NCBI GenBank assembly: GCA_023228445.1
Contig: JALOBD010000061.1
Coordinates: 1 to 12,335 of the forward strand
DNA: 12,335 nt
From: Sphaerochaeta sp.
GTDB lineage: Bacteria; Spirochaetota; Spirochaetia; Sphaerochaetales; Sphaerochaetaceae
Direction: 5' to 3'
Made by a program: the position numbers and the translations under genes. Position 1 is the first letter of the stretch. Each line of letters opens with the position of its first letter. Shown piece after piece: positions 6,252 to 12,335 of the stretch. Below the pieces are notes generated by a model. The model worked only from the letters and a program-made list of their open reading frames with translations, was not told where the DNA came from and did not search any database.

Positions 6252-7167
6252 AGAGGGCGCCGTAGAGGTTGGCAGGATCGGTGATCAGGCCCATGTTGCC
6301 GGTCGAACGGACGAAGTCGACGATCGCCTCGACCTTGGGGAGCATCGAACCGGGTGCGAAGTGCCCCTCGTTGATATACGCCTCCGCCTCAGCGACGGTG
6401 ATGGTTTCCAACGCCCGCTGGTCCGGTTTGCCCCAGTTGAGGTAGACCTTCTCCACCGCCGTCGAGATGACAAAGAGGTCGGCGTCCAACGCCTTGGCCA
6501 TCAAGGCTGCGGCAAGGTCCTTGTCGATGACCGCCTCACGCCCGCTGAGCATCCCGTCTGCACCACGCACCACCGGGATGCCACCGCCTCCGGCTGCGAT
6601 GACGACGACCCGATGGGCCAACAGCGCTTTCACCGTCTCGATCTCGACGATCGCCTTTGGCCTGGGGCTGGCCACGACACGTCGATAGCCACGTCCGGCA
6701 TCCTCGGTACAGATCCAGCCATCATCGACGGTGCGCCTCTCAGCCTCCTCGGCACTCATGAACGAACCAATCGGTTTGGTGGGCTTTGAGAAGGAGGGGT
6801 CATCGTCACTGACCTCGACCTGGGTGACCACGGTGGCGACATTCGCATCAGCGATCCCGATCTTGGCAAGTTCATTCTTCAACGCCATCTGCAGCTGATA
6901 CCCGATCGCCCCCTGGGTGTCGGCCACACAGGTGTCGAGCGGGACGCTGTGAAGGATCGGACGGCTGTACTCGGCCCTGAGCAACACGAAGCCGACCTGC
7001 GGCCCGTTGCCGTGGGCGATGACGACACGGTGGCCGGCCTTGATGAGGCGGGCGATGTGGGCAGCCGTCTTGCGCGCAGCCTCATACTGGCTCTCGATGC
7101 TGACGTGCTTGGGGTCCTCGATCAGTGAGTTGCCCCCGATGGCGATGACGATCAACTTGCTCTGCAT
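6220..7167 (-). CDS. arcC: Carbamate kinase
   Basis: Cytoplasmic amino-acid-kinase-fold enzyme of 315 residues, normal for the family. It interconverts carbamoyl phosphate plus ADP with ATP plus carbamate, the last, ATP-yielding step of arginine deiminase or related carbamoyl-transfer pathways. Signatures: IAIGGNSL (8-15), AHGNGPQVG (51-59), DTQGAIGYQLQ (83-93), PTKPIG (129-134), YRRVVASPRPK (161-171), AAGGGGIPVV (191-200), EAVIDKDLAA (211-220), KVYLNWGKP (240-248) and GHFAPGSMLPKVEA (268-281). The start has a good AAGGAAGGAAG site. A sigma70-like promoter lies 33 bases upstream. No arginine deiminase or ornithine/putrescine transcarbamylase is next to it, so the source of carbamoyl phosphate must be encoded elsewhere. 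Its only operon partner is the LemA-like gene. Confidence 0.95.
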   Translation of the reverse strand: MQSKLIVIAIGGNSLIEDPKHVSIESQYEAARKTAAHIARLIKAGHRVVIAHGNGPQVGFVLLRAEYSRPILHSVPLDTCVADTQGAIGYQLQMALKNELAKIGIADANVATVVTQVEVSDDDPSFSKPTKPIGSFMSAEEAERRTVDDGWICTEDAGRGYRRVVASPRPKAIVEIETVKALLAHRVVVIAAGGGGIPVVRGADGMLSGREAVIDKDLAAALMAKALDADLFVISTAVEKVYLNWGKPDQRALETITVAEAEAYINEGHFAPGSMLPKVEAIVDFVRSTGNMGLITDPANLYGALYEGKGTTVVN

Positions 7168-7199
7168 GGCTCTTCCTTCCTTTGGCGAGTGTCATTGCC

Positions 7200-7228
7200 A
7201 TGATAGCGAGCGATGCAACATGGTGCAA
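7200..7228 (-). promoter_or_regulatory. Sigma70-type promoter of arcC
   Basis: On the minus strand TTGCAC (plus-strand 7223-7228) is followed after exactly 17 bases by TATCAT (7200-7205), a 5/6 match to TATAAT. Transcription would begin near 7193, giving a leader of about 25 bases that contains the AAGGAAGGAAG ribosome-binding site. A direct repeat of GTTGCA, 10 bases apart, covers the -35 and the adjoining spacer and could be a regulator site. Confidence 0.55.
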
Positions 7229-7272
7229 CAAGTATCGTGGTGCCGATCAAATATTTTCCTCAGAATCTGTCA

Positions 7273-10236
7273 TCACGCCTCCAGGTCGCGCGAAGCAGGG
7301 TGTACTCGTTCAAGCCAGTAGCATTCGTCCCTACCTTGAGGCGGATCAGTGACGATGAGATTGAGCGCCCCAATCTCTGCCACGGCTCTTGGCTGGCGTG
7401 TGACCTGATGCCAGCCATCATGGCGTTCCTCCCAGACCGTCTCACTCTCGCCCCTGAAGCCTGACAACACGGTGAGGCGGAGTCCAGAGAGGCGGGTCTT
7501 GGCAAACGCGAGGCGCTGCTCTCGGATTGTCGGGCAGAGTGTGTACGCTCCCAGCAGGACCAATCTGCCATCGTGCATACCTTCCAGGCAGATCGTCTGC
7601 AGATTCCCCTCATGCAAGCGGTCCCGCTGACCGTGGAGGATGATGACCCCCTCCGCTTCGGTCTCACAAAACGCAACCTCCACCGACAATGGATAGCAGT
7701 CGCCCTCGATGGTGGCCGAGGTGTTGGGGTTTCCATCGACCAAGGCTTCCGGGTTGTGGCACACTGTGGTCACCCGCGCCTGTAGGTGGCGCATCACCTG
7801 GTTGGGGTGCAGACGTCGCTCGATGAGGAGGGGGTCCACCTCAGCCGCGGGTGCAAAGAGGCCGCTTGCCAGATACTCGAGCACGGCCTGCTTGAGGGTG
7901 AAGGCGACGGGTCGTTCCTCAAAGGAGCCTTCCAGATCGGCAGAGACGACCAGCAGATTGCCGGCGAGCACCCGGCAGCCAAAGATCAGTGATAGGTCGA
8001 AGCTGCGGTTATGGTCGTCGATGAGGCGGACGATGGGTTCACACCCCATCCCCTCCATGTTGAAGCCGCGGGCACGCTCGAGGATCTCCTCCCACTGCCA
8101 GCCACCGTGGGACGCGGTGGGAAAGTGGCCGAAGATTGGATGGTCATCTGCAATGACCATGCCCATCTGCCGCCTCCAGTTGGGCCCCATCTGCCCGTTC
8201 CAGAAGACGTTCAAGAAGGAGGCGGGCGGGGAGTCGTAGTCCAGCTCATCCATGCGGGGGGTGTAGAGCACTGTGCGCCCCTCCCCTAGCGCTGCCTTGG
8301 CCACAGGCCAATCCTTGGTATGGAGGACCTCACTGGAGAGAGGGCTTGGTGTGCAAAAGATGTGGAGCGGCCACTCATTGGTGATGGTCCCCATCCGCAC
8401 AGCGAAGGTGCAGAGCGAGGTCTCGGGCACGAGGGAGAAGTCGAGGTGCACCTGTGCGAGGTCAATGTTCTTTCCCAAGGCGATTGATGGGCACTCGATC
8501 TCTCCGCCTGCCAGTTGCCTGCCGTCACACACCAAGCTCCATTCGAGCACTGCCGGCTCCAGTGGTGCGCTGGCGAAGTGGCAGATCTCGATGGGAACGG
8601 AGATACGGTCCCGGTTGGTATACACATAGGCAGAAAGCCTGGCCAACAGGACGGTGGGAGCACAGAAGCGGCGCCACTGATCGGGTGACACGTACCCCTT
8701 CTCATCCCAGAAGGCATCCAGCACGCCAACGGTGGCAGTCCCCTGCCCGAGGTAGTCGTGCAGGTCGAGGAGCTCGAAGCCGTAGATGTGGGGGGTACGA
8801 AAGTTCGCCTCAAGCTCTTCTTTGTACAGGCGGACTTGCTGTATGCCCGAATTTTGGACGAAGATACGGTTGTGCTCCAAGAGACCAGCGCGCTCTGCAG
8901 TAGCCTTGAACACCTTCCAGTTACCCGGCCTCATGTACCCGGTGAACTTGTCGATGATGGAGAAGTCGGGGTAGGCACTCCACTGGCCCATCTCATGGGC
9001 GATGACCGGCAGCGTCGCCCCCTCCAGACTTGGTCCGTAGTCTCTGCCCCTCCAGCCTTCGTGGTTACGGATGTTCCCTCCGAGGATCGGGCCGTACCCG
9101 CTGCGATGAAAGTTGAGGTAGTCGGTCTGTGCAGCGGTGATCTTGTTCGGCGGTTTGTCGTAGAACCACCCCGATTGGGCGGTATAGAGCCGGCGCCCCT
9201 CGTATCCGAGCACTCTGTCCTGCTCGCGCGTCTGCTCTACCCAGCGCGCAAGCGGCCGGTACCAGGTGCCCGATGGTTCGTTGCCTGAGGAGAAGAGGAC
9301 GAAGGAGGGGTGGTGGCCGAACTGGGCAAGGATGCGCTGTGTCTCCTCACCCAGGATATCGAGCATCGGGATGCCTTCGTTGAAGACGTTCCACATCCCT
9401 GCTTCGACCTGGATATAGACCCCTGCCCGGTCGGCAGCGGCGAATGCCGCCTCAGGTGGACAATAGGAGTGGCAGCGAATGAAGTTCAGTCCCCACGCTG
9501 CGATGATGGCCATGATCCGGTCCCAGTACGCCGCAGATGTATCGGGGACCCCAGTCAACGGATAATCGCCGCCGAAGTGGGTACCGCGAAAGTATTCGCT
9601 CTTGCCGTCGACGAAGAACATGCCGTCCTGCACCCTGATCGAGCGGGGGTGGTCAGCTGCATACTGCCTTCTCTTCGCTTCGCGCTCGGCCACCTCTGCC
9701 TCACTGAGCAGGACCACCGCTCCCCCCATGCCGTTCCATGTGGCCCCCAACGCATCTGAGACGGCGTGTCCATCCGGGCGGTATGGCAGAGAGAATGAGT
9801 TGTCGACGCAGACAGTCAGCAGGTGCTCTCCCGGTGTAAGGTATCCCAAGTCGATCTCATGGGAGGTACAGAGGGAGAAGTCGGAACCTTTGAAATCCCC
9901 GTCGACCCACACCTGGGTCTTCCAACGCGTCACTTCAATGCTGAGGCGATAGCGACCACCGTGGGCAAGCGCCACCCGTCTCGAATACCAAGCCTTGCCC
10001 AAATAGTGGCGCGGCGGTTGGGAGAGAAAGGGTACGTTGACCTGGGCGTGCTGTGATTGGGCATACTCCTCGCGCACGTACCATCGAGTGTCATGCAGAG
10101 TGCTGACAAAGGGGGTGTCAACCCTGATCGGCTCGCCGTAGCCCTGTGCCTGCAGGCACCCGGGGATGGTGACCATCCTCTGGTGGTCTTTCTGGTCGCC
10201 GAGGGCAAGGGACCACACTCCAGAGAGGTCGATCAT
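7273..10236 (-). CDS. Glycoside hydrolase family 2, probably cytoplasmic
   Basis: Retaining beta-glycosidase of 987 residues. It begins directly with the GH2 sugar-binding jelly roll (about 1-180: MIDLSGVWSLALGD..., YLGKAWYSRRVAL, VWVDGDFKG) with no signal peptide. The TIM barrel follows (about 200-525). The acid/base is E320 in SSGNEPSG and the likely nucleophile is E415 in IAHEMGQW; the barrel ends with GFELLDLHDYLGQGTATVGVLDAFW. Only about 20 residues separate jelly roll and barrel, so the usual Ig-like domain seems absent. Residues about 636-795 resemble the non-catalytic amidotransferase-like domain of some large GH2 enzymes (IFGHFPTASHGGWQW, LLVVSADL). Residues about 820-935 look like a discoidin (F5/8 C) carbohydrate-binding fold (ALVDGNPNTSATI). 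GGGGG precedes the ATG, three bases after the YesU stop. In this operon beta-galactosidase or beta-uronidase action on rhamnogalacturonan side chains is likely; the exact sugar cannot be read. Confidence 0.88.
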   Translation of the reverse strand: MIDLSGVWSLALGDQKDHQRMVTIPGCLQAQGYGEPIRVDTPFVSTLHDTRWYVREEYAQSQHAQVNVPFLSQPPRHYLGKAWYSRRVALAHGGRYRLSIEVTRWKTQVWVDGDFKGSDFSLCTSHEIDLGYLTPGEHLLTVCVDNSFSLPYRPDGHAVSDALGATWNGMGGAVVLLSEAEVAEREAKRRQYAADHPRSIRVQDGMFFVDGKSEYFRGTHFGGDYPLTGVPDTSAAYWDRIMAIIAAWGLNFIRCHSYCPPEAAFAAADRAGVYIQVEAGMWNVFNEGIPMLDILGEETQRILAQFGHHPSFVLFSSGNEPSGTWYRPLARWVEQTREQDRVLGYEGRRLYTAQSGWFYDKPPNKITAAQTDYLNFHRSGYGPILGGNIRNHEGWRGRDYGPSLEGATLPVIAHEMGQWSAYPDFSIIDKFTGYMRPGNWKVFKATAERAGLLEHNRIFVQNSGIQQVRLYKEELEANFRTPHIYGFELLDLHDYLGQGTATVGVLDAFWDEKGYVSPDQWRRFCAPTVLLARLSAYVYTNRDRISVPIEICHFASAPLEPAVLEWSLVCDGRQLAGGEIECPSIALGKNIDLAQVHLDFSLVPETSLCTFAVRMGTITNEWPLHIFCTPSPLSSEVLHTKDWPVAKAALGEGRTVLYTPRMDELDYDSPPASFLNVFWNGQMGPNWRRQMGMVIADDHPIFGHFPTASHGGWQWEEILERARGFNMEGMGCEPIVRLIDDHNRSFDLSLIFGCRVLAGNLLVVSADLEGSFEERPVAFTLKQAVLEYLASGLFAPAAEVDPLLIERRLHPNQVMRHLQARVTTVCHNPEALVDGNPNTSATIEGDCYPLSVEVAFCETEAEGVIILHGQRDRLHEGNLQTICLEGMHDGRLVLLGAYTLCPTIREQRLAFAKTRLSGLRLTVLSGFRGESETVWEERHDGWHQVTRQPRAVAEIGALNLIVTDPPQGRDECYWLERVHPASRDLEA

Positions 10237-10239
10237 CGC

Positions 10240-10908
10240 TTACCCCCGGTACTCAGAGACGCTCAGGTTGCGGTACCGCGCCGTCAGGGGTGCCAGCTGG
10301 CGCAGTCCGATCCGTCCTGCCCCCAATCGCGCGCCATGGGTCGCCCCGTCATCCTCATAGGAGAAGATGGAGAGGCCATTGACCGAGAAGTCAACCCGCT
10401 CAGGCGTCTTGATGATGGAGAGACGGTAGAACTCATTCGCCTCTGCTGCTTCGGGGATGGGGTCAGCGCCCTGTGCCACCAGGTGAAAGCCATGGCTCTT
10501 GCGCAGGTTGCAGGTATGGAAGGCGCGCTCATCCGCTTCCTTTCGGCGGTAGTACGAGACGTGAAACGCATCGATGTCCCCGCTGTGGTACTGTGGGTAC
10601 TCCCCGGTGCGTGGGGCAAGGCGCGGATCGAAGAGGTCGCGCCCCTGTCTGCCGGCGGCAGCGAAGAAGAGGATGCACAGGCCACGGTCACTCATCGGCC
10701 TGAACTCCCATTCGATGAGAATCGAGTCGCCGAAGACCTCGGGGCACCAGAGCACGAAGTTGGCCCGCTGCCCGGAGGAGGCATCAAGGCGGTTTTGCAT
10801 CTCCATGCATCCGTCCACAAAGGTGATATTCGCCTCCCCTTCAAGGATGAACGTGTCGATGTCCTCTCTCCGTTGCAGCCGGTTATGGTAGTGTCGTGTT
10901 CCGTTCAT
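10240..10908 (-). CDS. yesU: YesU-like DUF1961 protein of rhamnogalacturonan operon
   Basis: A 222-residue protein, practically the length of Bacillus subtilis YesU, with the same conserved blocks: FVLWCPEVF (51-59), RGLCILFFAAAG (75-86), DLFDP (91-95), YPQYHSGDIDAFHVSYYRRK (104-123), ERAFHTCNLRKSHGFHL (127-143) and ADPIP (148-152), then FSVNGLSIF. YesU has a concanavalin-like beta-sandwich fold and belongs to the rhamnogalacturonan cluster; its reaction is not established as far as I know. No signal peptide, so cytoplasmic. The start is ATG 10906-10908: GAGGAGGAG lies three bases upstream, and the ATG overlaps the preceding stop as ATGA. The open frame continues 90 codons upstream, but that stretch is only a shadow of the esterase gene. 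GH2 follows after three bases, so the three proteins are translationally linked. Confidence 0.9.
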   Translation of the reverse strand: MNGTRHYHNRLQRREDIDTFILEGEANITFVDGCMEMQNRLDASSGQRANFVLWCPEVFGDSILIEWEFRPMSDRGLCILFFAAAGRQGRDLFDPRLAPRTGEYPQYHSGDIDAFHVSYYRRKEADERAFHTCNLRKSHGFHLVAQGADPIPEAAEANEFYRLSIIKTPERVDFSVNGLSIFSYEDDGATHGARLGAGRIGLRQLAPLTARYRNLSVSEYRG

Positions 10909-12335
10909 GTGCTCCTCCTCAAAGCGACATCCTCGCTCATGATGTCCAGGATGTGGGGTGCCAGCAGCGTCGCGTATGCTATTGCCCCGTCTTGGTTGAG
11001 GTGCACCCCATCCTCCATGTAGAGCGCTCTGCGCTGCTGTGGTGGCAAGATCTCTTGGTAACCACGGGTGAGGGCAAAGGCATCGATGAATGGTACGCCC
11101 TCGAGGTGGGCCAGCACGCCCATCGCTCGGGCGTAGTCGGCCAAGCGCTCCCTGATGCCCTGCTGCGCTTCGTCGCACGGTGCACCCAAGAGGGTGCTGA
11201 TCGCAGAGACGAGGATGGGCAGCGCCCCACAGCGGTGCGCTGCCTCGATGAATGGACGCAGGCTGGCAGCAAAATCCTCGACCGCCACGTACCGTTCCTT
11301 CTTCTCGGCCGTGGCATCATTGTGGCCAAACTGGATGAGCAGCCAGTGGCCGGCTCTGAGGCGCTCGGCGATGGCCGCAAGGCGTCCCTCCTCTCTGAAG
11401 GAGCGTGAGGAGCGGCCTCCGATGGCCTGGTTGTACACCGTCCAGTGCCCGCTCTCGTATCGCTTGCGTGGCCAGGCGGCAGGATCGCTCATCCCATGCT
11501 CGGTCACCACACCAGTATCCAGCACCCCGATGAGGTACTCACCCCACCCCTTTTGTGGCAAGTGCTCATCCTCGTAGTTCTGCATCGTCGAATCGCCGGC
11601 AAGCCACAGCGTCCGCCGGCGCTTCATGTGGGGCAACACCTCGCTATAGTCCATGTCACTGCCGATGTAGAACTTCGGGTACACGGGCTGGTTGTAGCAG
11701 TTGTTCTGCCAAGCCACACCACAGCGGTACTGCTCGTCGTGCATCAGCGTGAAGAGCTTGCTCTCGGTCACCTCGGTGTTGGTGTAGATGCGGATGGCAC
11801 TGCTGTCCTCCGCCCTGAGCAACAGCTCCTCACGCCAATCGCCCCAGATGTCGGCCACCAGGCATGGATTGCCCTTGGTGCCGTTGTTGGTCAGCGTTCC
11901 CTCGGGGACGAGCATCAAACCGTGTGTCAAGTCGTTGATGATGCCTGGCTGTCTCCGACTCCAGTCGTTGGTCTGAAAGTCGCTGTCGGCGATATGGCCG
12001 TCGGTGACCTGGGTGCTGCCATCGCCTGCCCAGCGGATACTCATATTGGTGCCGAGGGGCACCAGGTCGGTCTCGTTTCCCTGACAATCGTAGACGGGCA
12101 GGTCCTGGTTGATCCAACAGGAGTAGCCACGGCGCGAAGGGTCGATGTCACCGACCATACAGCGTCCGAGGTCACCATCGGCTCGATGTCCCCAGAGCAC
12201 CTCGCCGGTCTCGCTGTCGCGCAGCGCATACGCCTGGGGGACCCACTGTCCGCCCTCAAAGACGTTGAAGATCTCCAGCCCTGGTCGATCGGGATCGAAG
12301 TCGCCCACGTGCATGGCATCGCCGTGGCCAAACTT
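10905..12335 (-). CDS. PL11 rhamnogalacturonan lyase fused to CE12-type acetylesterase (5' end missing)
   Basis: The frame is open to the window edge (476 visible residues; a methionine at 12312-12314 is internal). Visible residues 1-225 are the C-terminal part of a PL11 beta-propeller lyase: FGHGDAMHVGDFDPDRPGLE at the edge, LVADIWGDWREELLLR, and AWQNNCYNQPVYPKFYIG at its end. PL11 enzymes cleave the rhamnose-galacturonate backbone of rhamnogalacturonan I by elimination. After a short linker, residues about 240-466 form an SGNH hydrolase of the rhamnogalacturonan acetylesterase (CE12) type: GDSTM (S249), NQAIGGRSSR (G307), FGHND (N339), and DGVHLN (D442, H445). All four catalytic blocks are intact. 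One polypeptide thus both deacetylates and cleaves the polymer. The TGA overlaps the yesU ATG by four bases. Its signal peptide, if any, lies outside the window, so location is open. Confidence 0.9.
   Translation of the reverse strand, partial: KFGHGDAMHVGDFDPDRPGLEIFNVFEGGQWVPQAYALRDSETGEVLWGHRADGDLGRCMVGDIDPSRRGYSCWINQDLPVYDCQGNETDLVPLGTNMSIRWAGDGSTQVTDGHIADSDFQTNDWSRRQPGIINDLTHGLMLVPEGTLTNNGTKGNPCLVADIWGDWREELLLRAEDSSAIRIYTNTEVTESKLFTLMHDEQYRCGVAWQNNCYNQPVYPKFYIGSDMDYSEVLPHMKRRRTLWLAGDSTMQNYEDEHLPQKGWGEYLIGVLDTGVVTEHGMSDPAAWPRKRYESGHWTVYNQAIGGRSSRSFREEGRLAAIAERLRAGHWLLIQFGHNDATAEKKERYVAVEDFAASLRPFIEAAHRCGALPILVSAISTLLGAPCDEAQQGIRERLADYARAMGVLAHLEGVPFIDAFALTRGYQEILPPQQRRALYMEDGVHLNQDGAIAYATLLAPHILDIMSEDVALRRST

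Noticed and set aside
10057..11022. Plus-strand open frame of 321 codons across the GH2 start, yesU and the esterase end
   Set aside because: Antisense to three clearly homologous genes; no ribosome-binding site or domain pattern.
10909..11178. N-terminal 90-codon extension of yesU
   Set aside because: It overlaps the esterase coding region, has no YesU similarity, and the ATG at 10908 has a strong ribosome-binding site.
12312..12314. ATG as the true start of the PL11-CE12 gene
   Set aside because: The PL11 motif continues in frame upstream to the window edge (FGHGDA before this methionine), so the gene begins outside the window.

Overview
The window is about 58-60% GC by eye and densely coded. 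It reads as ordinary chromosome of a bacterium, most likely a spirochaete of the Sphaerochaeta/Treponema kind. The lineage call is an inference from the RecJ architecture (a large insertion I associate with spirochaetes), the DUF4105 membrane protein and the housekeeping gene mix; nothing here proves it. No transposase, phage gene, tRNA, rRNA or CRISPR array is visible.

Left part (1-1352): rpsU (bS21) lies on the minus strand with a clear intrinsic terminator. About 350 bases without a convincing gene follow. Next, on the plus strand, come a short ArsR-like winged-helix frame and an intact thioredoxin-type arsenate reductase gene, joined by an ATGA stop/start overlap. This looks like the tail of an arsenic-resistance operon whose upstream part is lost or decayed.

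Middle part (1473-7228): recO and recJ form a minus-strand recombination-repair pair. A DUF4105 (Lnb_N-type) membrane protein is divergent from recO. Its 3' end overlaps, antiparallel, the last 93 bases of a LemA-like gene. The LemA-like gene is the second cistron after a carbamate kinase gene (arcC), which has a good sigma70-type promoter.

Right part (7273-12335): a tight minus-strand operon for pectin (rhamnogalacturonan I) breakdown. In transcription order it encodes a PL11 rhamnogalacturonan lyase fused to a CE12-type SGNH acetylesterase (5' end outside the window), a YesU/DUF1961 protein, and a 987-residue GH2 glycosidase. Junctions are a 4-base overlap and a 3-base gap. The set parallels the Bacillus subtilis yes cluster (YesT/YesY esterases, YesU, YesW/YesX lyases), but fuses lyase to esterase and adds a GH2 enzyme. 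YesU and GH2 have no signal peptide, so at least the later steps are probably cytoplasmic: lyase cleavage and deacetylation of imported oligosaccharides, then removal of a beta-linked sugar by GH2. The most notable items are the PL11-CE12 fusion operon, the GH2 enzyme without the usual Ig-like domain, the RecJ insertion, and the ArsR/ArsC remnant.
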